NCBI GenBank assembly: GCA_947184155.2
Contig: CAMXCT020001024.1
Location: 124,001-188,000, forward strand
Length of the DNA stretch: 64,000 nucleotides
Reading direction: 5' to 3'
DNA from: Cladocopium goreaui
Taxonomy: Eukaryota; Sar; Dinophyceae; Suessiales; Symbiodiniaceae
Shown: piece by piece, positions 61,101 through 64,000 of the stretch
Position numbering within the stretch: the stretch's first letter is position 1
How the letters are laid out: each line of letters starts with the position of its first letter
Notes under the pieces: generated by a model
Databases searched by the model: none
Told to the model about the DNA's origin: nothing
Seen by the model: only the letters and a program-made list of their open reading frames with translations
Position numbers and translations under genes: made by a program

Positions 61101-64000
61101 AGAAATTGAAGGTCAGGCTGGGAACAATGCTCATCTTCTCTCAGAAATGAAGCCACGAATTGCCGAAACACAAACATAGCGTCCTTTTTGGATCCTTTTG
61201 GATTTCGATTCAGAATTCCTGGATCCAGAGCCATTGGGGGTTTGTTTTGAACCTGTTTCTTTGTATGTAATCCGATTGACAGTCAGACGCACTGCAACAG
61301 CTTCCGTGGTGCAGCGCACCTAGACTGACGCTGACATTTTCAGCATCCCCCAAGTTCTGCGGAGCATGGCCCGCATGGTCCGGCTGCCATGGTCCCTGGC
61401 CGAGGAATCAAAGTGTACCTCCTGTCGCAACGGGGCTTTCTTTGATCCTCGTGGTAGTCTCAGGCATCATGTACTGTATTGGCAAAGCTACTGTTTCAGC
61501 ATGGAGACAGTCAGGAGACTTTCACTGGACTTTCACTGGACTTAGGATTGGAGCAATGTGATTTCAATTGCCCAGAGGACTGGTTGGTCTGGCAAATGTT
61601 ACAGTTTCTGAATGCTTGGAGTCCCTGGAACTGACGCAAGAGATGACTATAACGTGCCAAGCAATGACAGGAAACCCCCAAAAAGCCCATGGCTCACTTG
61701 GTGGCCACAAAACAATCCCAGCAGCTTACTTGGAAGGATCACTACATGGTAGGCAAGGAAGAGGAAGGCGCGAATGCTGCAATATGGAAAAGAGCGCGCA
61801 AGGGATTGGTTGCAGTCGATGCAAAATAAGACGACTTAAGTACCAGAGTTGTCGAGTAATGTCGAGTATGTATCTTGCTTGGGCCAGGTCGACAATGCTT
61901 TCGATGTCCAGATGAGTTCCACACCTGTCTGAACAACACCTTTGGCACACATTGCCATGGGAACAATCGGTGCCCTTACGGCCCTTACGCTGTTTTCCTG
62001 TGAAGACTGTTAAGTGCCAACCTTTAGAAAGCGTAACGATCAATCTTTCTAATCTGTTGAAGTAGTTTATTTCAATTGCTCATGATCTACACTACATTTG
62101 TTGATCTTGCAGATTCCTGTTTTTTCTTACCTCTTTTTTGAACCGCAACATGAGGTACCTCGCTGAGAATGGGACTTGCCGGACCTCATGCCCAGATCGT
62201 TACTTCCGAAGGCCAGCAGCTGCGGCTGTGGAAACCGCAGTTCCCCAATTGACTGTAGCCAGGCCTTCCACAGTCTTTGGGGTCGATGGCATCATGACAC
62301 CTGGCAGCTGTGAAGTTGAAGACTATGGGTGTGTCTGAAAATGGGAGATTAAGCCCCAAAATTGTGCTTTAATAATTAGGGACAATCAATTTGATGATGA
62401 AAGTACCCTGTTTCCAGACAATCCCCCCATGATTCTTCGTTGAGATTTGTTGCAGCTTAGGATTGGTGGCGAGTGCGAAAAGTGTGTTGGAGATTGCAGA
62501 GAATGTGTCAGTGAAGGGGAATGTGCGGTCTGTGAGATGCTTGGCGGTGCAGAAGACATCTCTTTTCTTTGGTTGGATTACCACCCCCCCCACTATGGCT
62601 TCCTAGGTTTGGTCCCAATGGAGGATGACTTGATATAATTTGATAATATTTGATATATATTTGATTTATAACTATGTACACATATCATATATATATATGA
62701 TATATGTATACTGTATAATACATATATGCATGCATAATATATTCGTATCTACCCGAACACAAGAGTTGCAAAGGAATGGCAAGTTTCTGAAGAACCGCAC
62801 CTGCCTTGCTGCTTGTCCAACCGGTTGCTTGGAGGTCAATTTTGGAAGGATTCCCATTGCAGCTTCTCACGCGCAGTGGCACTTCTTGGCAGACTCACTT
62901 TCAGAAGCAGTTGAATCCCTCTGCCATTGGCCAAAAACAGACACTTTTGAATCATTTTGGTGGATTTGGGGTAGTATCCCGGTCCCCCATTTTTGGACCC
63001 CGGGTAAGCCACCGCTCTTTTAACGAGGCTTTTTCCAGAAGGAGGGAACGGATGGCATCAATGGAACTTGTGAGATGTGCAAGATGGGAGCCACACATTG
63101 CAGTGCTGGCACCCAGGACACTTACTGTTCACCACTCCAGCAAATTCCAGTGATGGGTTTTGGTTGGATAGTCTTTGTGCAGGCATTCTCTAGTATATAA
63201 TCGCAATTACTTGTTCGTCGCTGCGTGTAGCTACGTCTTTGTCCCACGGTGCGCAATTGCAGCGCTTGTTCGTGGTAGCAACAATGTCTTATCGTTGCCT
63301 TTGTTTCGACAGAATTTGTTGATCACGAAGGTTTGGATTGCTCATGATCATGATCAGTTGGATAGTACGAAAAAGTTTCTCGCAGATTGTGTCTTTTTGT
63401 TGCAGTTTACTCAGTTTATTCCATTTGAGTGCTTCGCCAAATTGGATGTTCTTTGGACTGTCGTGGAACAACCTCGTGTTGTCCAGCACAAATGGTGTGA
63501 GTCCGATTGGATGCGGAGAGTGCAGGACGGTGTCACAGTGGCTCTCGCCTGTGAGACTGGTTTCTTGGCTGAATAGCAACATCAAAGCTTATCATGGGGA
63601 CTTTCGCCCGGGATTCTCGGCCCGGCTTTCTGTGTAGCATCAACAATTTGCATCAACAATTTGCAAAGCAAGAGAAAGGGACAGGACAAGATTCTAGGAT
63701 TCTAGGATTGCTCTAGCTCAGTTTCTTGATAAAGGACAGCCTCCTAAAGTCGAGTCAACTGTATCCGTTTGATCCCCGCATCCACACGGCAGGCTTTGAG
63801 CTGAAAGACTCAGAGTGTGTCAACAGCTGCGGAAGCGGAAAATACAAAGATCCCACCACGGACTGAGCTGGGCAGCTGGGGAATTGGGATTGGGGGTATC
63901 ACCTGGAACCATGATGTAACCACTGCGCCACTTGTTTCAGGACAAATGCGCAGATTGCCCCTCAACATGTGCTGAATGCATCAGTGCGACAAAATGCAGC
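43105..64000 (+). CDS. giant furin-like cysteine-repeat protein gene (partial, many exons)
   Basis: Plus-strand exons from at least 43105 to the right edge encode a long series of furin-like/growth-factor-receptor cysteine repeats. The pattern is GxTCxxC-x3-C-x2-C-x(6-8)-C-x2-C, a Y-L-x-P stretch, then C-x3-C-P-x-G-Y-Y/F, then again. Such repeats form disulphide-stabilised extracellular rods, so a secreted or membrane surface protein is likely; no signal peptide or membrane segment is inside the window. Splice phases close exactly at over 40 junctions, with donors GT, GC and GA in similar numbers and acceptors AG, usually followed by G. Repeats are split at different positions by introns. The 5' end is unresolved and the 3' end is outside the window. 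That all exons form a single transcript is an inference from strand, spacing and phase. Confidence 0.8.
43828..43896 (+). CDS. FU gene exon (CPSDCLKC)
   Basis: Acceptor CTGCAG, two leading bases, VCPSDCLKCSIR, one trailing base, donor GTGAGT. Joins in phase to the exon at 44071. Confidence 0.65.
44071..44175 (+). CDS. FU gene exon (YLDP ... CPDGYF)
   Basis: Reads CLHCTNSKYLDP then SCEDMCPDGYFPGG. Phase 2 in, phase 1 out; donor GC (GCCTGC). The join gives GGTGISNRTCTPC. The acceptor AG at 44069-44070 was chosen because it keeps the phase; CAG at 44081 is the alternative. Confidence 0.7.
44352..44420 (+). CDS. FU gene exon (CTPCSDDCAVC)
   Basis: Acceptor GCAG, then NRTCTPCSDDCAVCLSREEC, matching C-x2-C-x3-C-x2-C-x6-C. 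The end is uncertain; a short exon may be missing between this and 44644. Confidence 0.65.
44644..44700 (+). CDS. FU gene exon (SCESSCPAGHY)
   Basis: 57 bp, phase 2 in, phase 1 out, donor GTGTGG. The join to 44884 reads NKNGAGTCKPCPATC. Confidence 0.75.
44884..44955 (+). CDS. FU gene exon (CKPCPATCQTC)
   Basis: 72 bp with all six repeat cysteines (CKPC, CQTC, CDVC). Donor GTGCGT. The join to 45260 gives CVPGAYLSPNRSC. Confidence 0.8.
45260..45321 (+). CDS. FU gene exon (YLSPNRSCSVVCDDGYY)
   Basis: Acceptor CCAG at 45256-45259. The 3' end is set at a GA donor (GACTCC) to join ETGGVCAKC; a longer exon through a Ser/Glu-rich stretch to about 45357 is possible. Confidence 0.65.
45399..45438 (+). 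CDS. FU gene exon (VCAKCDDSC)
   Basis: 40 bp after CCCAG. Donor GA (GACCCT), phase 1 out. The join to 45627 reads CAKCDDSCSKCISRDVC, exactly the repeat pattern; reading on would meet TAG 45442-45444. Confidence 0.75.
45627..45698 (+). CDS. FU gene exon (CISRDVCSECQKKMYL)
   Basis: 72 bp, phase 2 in, phase 1 out, donor GTGCCT. The join to 45835 gives MCGPSCADGFYK, the C-x3-C-x-x-G-F-Y step of the repeat. Confidence 0.75.
45835..45899 (+). CDS. FU gene exon (SCADGFYKQG)
   Basis: 65 bp, acceptor CCCAAG, phase 0 out, donor GTGTCT. The join to 45990 reads GNTCEECPDSCSRC. Confidence 0.75.
45990..46047 (+). CDS. FU gene exon (ECPDSCSRC)
   Basis: Reads ECPDSCSRCTSSTQCDLAR, donor GTAATA. The phase to the next exon does not close as drawn; a GC donor at 46041 would close it. 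Confidence 0.65.
46250..46334 (+). CDS. FU gene exon (DGYFLTPNATCAPFCPEG)
   Basis: The start is uncertain (AG at 46248-46249, or CCAAG at 46279-46283). GA donor (GAGACT), phase 1 out. The join to 46580 reads FCPEGYYANSTLKRC. Confidence 0.65.
46580..46662 (+). CDS. FU gene exon (CQSCPKSCGTC)
   Basis: Acceptor CTCAG, 83 bp, phase 0 out, donor GTTGCC. The join to 46830 gives TAGLVSPVCLECSDYKYL. Confidence 0.8.
46830..46929 (+). CDS. FU gene exon (CLECSDYKYL ... CQEGYYAEGRTC)
   Basis: 100 bp after CTGCAG, with YLSHRGECVSTCQEGYY. GA donor (GAAAAT), phase 1 out; reading on would meet TGA 46938-46940. The join to 47165 reads CSGYSGPFGGQC. Confidence 0.75.
47165..47235 (+). CDS. FU gene exon (CILCDPACTAC)
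   Basis: Acceptor CGCAG. Reads FGGQCILCDPACTACNSRT, donor GTGCCT likely. The following intron holds the composite repeat element at 47266-48000. Confidence 0.7.
47266..48000 (+). repeat. composite dispersed element, copy 2
   Basis: Same order as copy 1 at 17.08-18.09 kb: CCAGTAGTACC arm with GGCGGTGGCAGAAGTT, a GGTTGGTTGTTGTGA-like block, a TAGTG minisatellite (about 47440-47710), then a 3' block with AATGTGCTTCGCACCACAAC and a second, diverged copy of that block. It lies inside an intron of the FU gene. Confidence 0.75.
48001..48612 (+). other. intron sequence
   Basis: No exon recognised between the composite element and the exon at 48613. A pyrimidine-rich CTTCTTTCTTCTC tract lies at 48070-48135. 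Confidence 0.4.
48613..48669 (+). CDS. FU gene exon (CLECADNCAEC)
   Basis: 57 bp, 19 codons, acceptor GACAG, GC donor (GCTGGT), phase 0 at both ends. The join to 48796 reads ESLEACTVCKNNYYL. Confidence 0.75.
48796..48855 (+). CDS. FU gene exon (CTVCKNNYYLHQGRC)
   Basis: Acceptor ACCAG. Ends near a GC (GGGGCTTAG). The C-P-x-G step expected next was not found, so a short exon is probably missing before 48960. Confidence 0.65.
48960..49000 (+). CDS. FU gene exon (NPEGRTCRSC)
   Basis: 41 bp after GTGCAG, donor GTGCGC, phase 2 out. The join to 49156 reads CRSCRFHDYEC. Confidence 0.65.
49156..49239 (+). CDS. FU gene exon (FHDYECSSPNALVETC)
   Basis: Acceptor TGCAG. Several cysteines (YEC, ETC, TAC); the 3' border is uncertain and the frame stops at 49237-49239. 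Confidence 0.5.
49240..49821 (+). other. intron sequence
   Basis: About 580 bp with no exon recognised; AT-rich near 49740-49790. Confidence 0.4.
49822..49945 (+). CDS. FU gene exon (CSECPQNCLSC)
   Basis: Acceptor TTTCAG. EELETEPGNFVGGNC leads into CSECPQNCLSCSSPTR. End uncertain: a GC donor near 49941 or GT at 49953. Confidence 0.7.
50296..50470 (+). CDS. FU gene exon (CEEMCPPGFYG ... CQPCTGNC)
   Basis: 175 bp after TTTAG. Carries SCEEMCPPGFYGIGTAETG and RTCQPCTGN. Donor GTGACT, phase 1 out. The join to 50670 gives CTGNCLECQSQDFC. Confidence 0.8.
50670..50781 (+). CDS. FU gene exon (CLECQSQDFCTKC)
   Basis: 112 bp, GA donor (GAAGAA), phase 2 out. Contains FCTKCTNGTLLTHAFTC and QCPAGYYPRTG. 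The join to 50943 reads RTGNPADGSLDGRTC. Confidence 0.8.
50943..51037 (+). CDS. FU gene exon (CQKCVGDCLTC)
   Basis: Acceptor ATCCAG. GRTCQKCVGDCLTCE then FSCTKC; GC donor (GCTTGG). The join to 51410 reads CTKCKSVSFVKCQEC; the alternative acceptor at 51400 adds three residues. Confidence 0.8.
51410..51493 (+). CDS. FU gene exon (CQECKRECPASHY)
   Basis: 84 bp, phase 2 in, phase 1 out, GC donor (GCTGGG). The join to 51588 reads DAPEGRYCIEC. Confidence 0.75.
51588..51663 (+). CDS. FU gene exon (CIECPGMCSEC)
   Basis: 76 bp after GCTAG. All six cysteines present (CIEC, CSEC, FCTQC). GA donor (GAGCCA). The join to 51992 reads CTQCKTPTFLTAHGTC. Confidence 0.8.
51992..52043 (+). CDS. FU gene exon (TCEPSCQEGG)
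   Basis: Acceptor CTCAG. Short exon with the C-x3-C step and a GC donor (GCTTGT), phase 0 out. The join to 52383 reads QEGGVGGVCKSC. Confidence 0.7.
52383..52445 (+). CDS. FU gene exon (CKSCPQNCDRC)
   Basis: 63 bp, 21 codons, acceptor GGAG, GA donor (GAGTCC), phase 0 out. The join to 52644 reads SGCIECNKFNYLSAAGLC. A GT donor at 52464 exists but breaks the C-x2-C spacing. Confidence 0.75.
52644..52739 (+). CDS. FU gene exon (NYLSAAGLCVARCPDGYF)
   Basis: 96 bp, acceptor CCTAG, donor GTGCGG, phase 0. The join to 53006 gives EELGRVCVPC. Confidence 0.8.
53006..53047 (+). CDS. FU gene exon (VCVPCSETHGDC)
   Basis: Acceptor CCCGAG. End estimated at a GC just after PL; the phase to the next exon was not fixed. 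Confidence 0.6.
53326..53476 (+). CDS. FU gene exon (CIQTCPAGYF ... GGTCERC)
   Basis: 151 bp after TCAAG, with RFVCLRNATCIQTCPAGYFA and KIGGTCERCL. GC donor (GCGCGG). The join to 53638 reads CERCLGSCKSCSSATTC. Confidence 0.8.
53638..53716 (+). CDS. FU gene exon (SCKSCSSATTCQVC)
   Basis: Acceptor GCTGCAG; phase 2 in, 2 out; GC donor (GCTTGG). Contains MYLNPITQ. The join to 53846 reads NPITQRCTNDCPSDHYMVG. Confidence 0.8.
53846..53889 (+). CDS. FU gene exon (CTNDCPSDHYMVG)
   Basis: 44 bp after CGCAAG, donor GTGACT. Joins in phase across a 4.1-kb intron to 58021 (GNTSCFSHEG). CP-x-DHYMVG recurs at 59014 and 61737. Confidence 0.75.
54010..56104. repeat. GGTTCCCA...TGGGAACC hairpin array with higher-order copies
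   Basis: Dispersed-in-tandem units: GGAACTGCCGGTTCC, then GGTTCCCAACGTGGGAACC or GGTTCCCAACCTGGGAACC, then AGGTTACCATTGCAA. The second element is an 8-bp inverted repeat around three bases, and the first is also self-complementary at its ends. Larger blocks that include TGAGCCGGTAACAGAACC and ATGGACCGGTAGCGGAATG recur near 54310, 55055 and 55755. It fills the left half of the 53890-58020 intron. Confidence 0.9.
56105..57850. repeat. 12-bp/60-bp CAGCACCCTGCA array
   Basis: Basic 12-bp CAGCACCCTGCA, grouped with CAGCACCTTTGCCAGACTTC and GCCACCGCAGTCTGGA into units of roughly 60 bp that vary in the number of 12-mers. CCAGACT and AGTCTGG in each unit form a 7-bp inverted repeat around ten bases. 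Open frames of 470-614 codons on both strands arise because 12 and 60 are multiples of three and the unit lacks stops; they are not genes. Confidence 0.95.
58021..58164 (+). CDS. FU gene exon (CSQGTDGRTCMPC ... YLVPE)
   Basis: 144 bp directly after GTGCAG. Contains SCFSHEGPC, GRTCMPCPPTAAKC and NNQYLVPE. Donor GTGGGA, phase 1 out. The join to 58298 reads YLVPEAFCPGGKC. Confidence 0.85.
58298..58360 (+). CDS. FU gene exon (FCPGGKCTTKCPQGFYL)
   Basis: 63 bp, acceptor TATAG, GC donor (GCTTGG), phase 2 in, 1 out. The join to 58463 reads SCEMEEDAPLVGGTCEKC. Confidence 0.8.
58463..58504 (+). CDS. FU gene exon (DAPLVGGTCEK)
   Basis: 42 bp, GC donor (GCCACT). It is followed by a 58-bp intron. The join gives GTCEKCVGSCSRC, identical in pattern to the uninterrupted repeat at 62462. 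Confidence 0.8.
58563..58616 (+). CDS. FU gene exon (VGSCSRCKSESECLEC)
   Basis: 54 bp after CTTAG, GC donor (GCCCAC). Phase 2 in, 1 out. The join to 58727 reads CLECSGKYLDPTTSLC. Confidence 0.8.
58727..58772 (+). CDS. FU gene exon (KYLDPTTSLCTLECP)
   Basis: 46 bp after GAGGAG, donor GTGTCT, phase 2 out. The join to 59014 reads LECPRDHFMVGTG. Confidence 0.75.
59014..59091 (+). CDS. FU gene exon (RDHFMVGTGEKGRACSPC)
   Basis: 78 bp, acceptor TGAG. Contains ACSPCPDNFAVC; GA donor (GAATGT) proposed, since reading on loses the pattern. A possible next piece (CRAC at about 59278) was not delimited. Confidence 0.7.
59350..59550 (+). CDS. receptor ligand-binding (ANF-type) domain fragment
   Basis: After CCCAG an open frame with ATG 59356 runs to TAG 59548-59550. 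It reads SAILGPQLSIATAGRLGD, then RATAASHAIEDVNTNPDIID, then VNL. The AI-x-D-V-N-x-N-P-D-I-I-x-x-V-x-L string parallels the first helix and turn of ANF/periplasmic-binding-type receptor domains, as in metabotropic glutamate and GABA-B receptors. The rest of that domain is not seen. It may be an N-terminal exon of another receptor gene or an alternative first exon of the FU gene. Recognition is by eye. Confidence 0.4.
   Translation, partial: HKMAGTAALKGLLCYGVSWGSAILGPQLSIATAGRLGDRATAASHAIEDVNTNPDIIDMVNLRNKK
59642..59699 (+). CDS. FU gene exon (GGRCTPSCLDGYYPRP)
   Basis: 58 bp, acceptor CTGAG, GC donor (GCGGAG), phase 1 out. The join to 59892 reads YYPRPGIALEVGGPLVGGTC. Confidence 0.75.
59892..59977 (+). 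CDS. FU gene exon (GGTCERCVAPCETC)
   Basis: 86 bp after GGTGAG, donor GTGGCT, phase 0 out. The join to 60166 reads CETCISLNECKICKGG. Confidence 0.8.
60166..60259 (+). CDS. FU gene exon (CKICKGGTYLNPFDLSC)
   Basis: 94 bp after CTCAG, ending in FDCPVGTYMTGT. GA donor (GAGCTT); reading on meets TGA within three codons. The join to 60508 reads MTGTGDVGRKCEAC. Confidence 0.8.
60508..60585 (+). CDS. FU gene exon (GRKCEACPAEMYSC)
   Basis: 78 bp after GCTAG, GA donor (GATCTT), reading on meets TAG. The join to 60683 reads YASLTARCKGDNYYL. Confidence 0.8.
60683..60739 (+). CDS. FU gene exon (CKGDNYYLTPKHSCELN)
   Basis: 57 bp, acceptor GATAG, donor GTCAGG, then a 59-bp intron. The join to 60799 reads SCELNCPDGYYRMGG. 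Confidence 0.8.
60799..60843 (+). CDS. FU gene exon (PDGYYRMGG)
   Basis: 45 bp, acceptor TTGAG, GA donor (GAGCTG). The join to 60978 reads SEVSEGGPMVGGTCQKC. Confidence 0.75.
60934..60977. repeat. 22-bp tandem duplication ending in a splice acceptor
   Basis: TGGCGAAGACACCCACGTTC plus AG occurs twice in a row; the second copy provides the acceptor used at 60978. Confidence 0.9.
60978..61039 (+). CDS. FU gene exon (GGTCQKCINNCATC)
   Basis: 62 bp, GC donor (GCTTCC), phase 0 out. The join to 61405 reads CATCYTESKCTSC. Confidence 0.8.
61405..61453 (+). CDS. FU gene exon (CTSCRNGAFFDP)
   Basis: 49 bp after GCCGAG, donor GTAGTC, phase 1 out. The join to 61546 reads FFDPRGLEQCDFNC. Confidence 0.7.
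61546..61577 (+). CDS. FU gene micro-exon (LEQCDFNCPE)
   Basis: 32 bp after CTTAG, GA donor (GACTGG), phase 0 out. The join to 61737 reads NCPEDHYMVGKEEEG. Confidence 0.65.
61737..61767 (+). CDS. FU gene micro-exon (DHYMVGKEEE)
   Basis: 31 bp after GGAAG, GC donor (GCGCGA), phase 1 out. The join to 61888 reads EEEGRQCFRCPDEFHTC, parallel to GEKGRACSPCPDNFAVC at 59014. Confidence 0.7.
61888..61969 (+). CDS. FU gene exon (CFRCPDEFHTC)
   Basis: 82 bp after GGCCAG, donor GTGCCC, phase 2 in and out. The join to 62155 reads HCHGNNRYLAENGTC. Confidence 0.8.
62155..62211 (+). CDS. FU gene exon (YLAENGTCRTSCPDRYF)
   Basis: 57 bp after CATGAG, GC donor (GCCAGC). The join to 62462 reads RYFRRIGGECEKC. 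Confidence 0.8.
62462..62536 (+). CDS. FU gene exon (GGECEKCVGDCREC)
   Basis: 75 bp after CTTAG, with GGECEKCVGDCREC then ECAVC. GA donor (GATGCT), phase 2 out. The join to 62774 reads CAVCENGKFLKNRTC. Confidence 0.8.
62640..62755. repeat. AT-rich tract in intron
   Basis: TATATATATGATATATGTATA-type sequence with short inverted repeats between exons. Confidence 0.7.
62774..62834 (+). CDS. FU gene exon (NGKFLKNRTCLAACPTGC)
   Basis: 61 bp after GCAAAG, likely donor GTCAAT, phase 0 out. The join to 63039 reads PTGCLEKEGTDGINGTC. Confidence 0.7.
63039..63126 (+). CDS. FU gene exon (NGTCEMCKMGATHC)
   Basis: 88 bp after TTCCAG, donor GTTCAC, phase 1 out. The join to 63793 reads QDTYCFELKDSEC. Confidence 0.75.
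63127..63792 (+). other. intron with an unassigned open frame
   Basis: A 133-codon plus-strand frame (63175-63576) contains a hydrophobic start and QFIPFECFAKLDVLWTVVEQ. It does not follow the cysteine pattern and is not recognised. An unrelated exon or chance frame. Confidence 0.35.
63793..63860 (+). CDS. FU gene exon (SECVNSCGSGKY)
   Basis: 68 bp after GGCAG, GA donor (GACTGA, itself containing the in-frame stop that must be removed), phase 0 out. Confidence 0.75.
63941..64000 (+). CDS. FU gene exon, truncated by window end (CADCPSTCAEC)
   Basis: After TTTCAG the frame reads DKCADCPSTCAECISATKCS up to the last base. The gene continues beyond the window. Confidence 0.85.

Overview
The window looks like nuclear DNA of a dinoflagellate, most likely Symbiodiniaceae. 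Three things point that way. Coding DNA is cut into many small exons whose introns begin with GT, GC or GA in similar numbers and end in AG. Minisatellites and satellites cover a large share of the sequence. A decayed Ty1/copia pol lies in the middle, and one stretch resembles a worn copy of the dinoflagellate spliced leader. No operons, bacterial promoters or CRISPR arrays are present.

Layout. 0.6-3.9 kb: a two-exon gene of unknown function with a four-Cys zinc knuckle and an in-frame TAG followed by 42 more sense codons. 3.9-7 kb: no recognisable gene. 7.07-16.9 kb: a repeat block (77-bp and ~140-bp arrays, a 2.75-kb TTTACACAGAG satellite, a 15-bp minisatellite, ~250-bp arrays, an inverted stretch of the same satellite, short minisatellites and a fold-back element). 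17.08-18.1 kb: a composite dispersed element whose second copy lies at 47.27-48.0 kb. 19.5-24.1 kb: a dead copia pol (protease, integrase, reverse transcriptase, RNase H in shifting frames). 24.4-28 kb: a small ORF and a frame-broken GNAT acetyltransferase gene. 28.3-29.2 kb: more minisatellites. 33.4-41.6 kb: scattered exons of unknown genes, one well-formed CCCH zinc-finger/SAM-methyltransferase gene, and a tRNA-like sequence. 41.6-42.75 kb: a 260-bp tandem array.

The main object is at 43.1-64 kb: part of one very large plus-strand gene, open at the right edge, encoding furin-like (growth-factor-receptor-type) cysteine-rich repeats. I delimit more than 50 exons, most of 40-150 bp. For over 40 of them the splice phase can be checked, because only one junction restores the repeat pattern (C-x2-C-x3-C-x2-C, then YLxP, then C-x3-C-P-x-G-Y-Y/F). 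Those junctions use about 17 GT, 14 GC and 13 GA donors. Introns run from 58 bp to 4.1 kb. The 4.1-kb intron is filled by two adjacent arrays whose units can fold into hairpins. A stretch resembling the start of a receptor ligand-binding (ANF-type) domain sits among the cysteine exons.

All domain and repeat calls are by eye. Exon ends where no phase check is stated are approximate.
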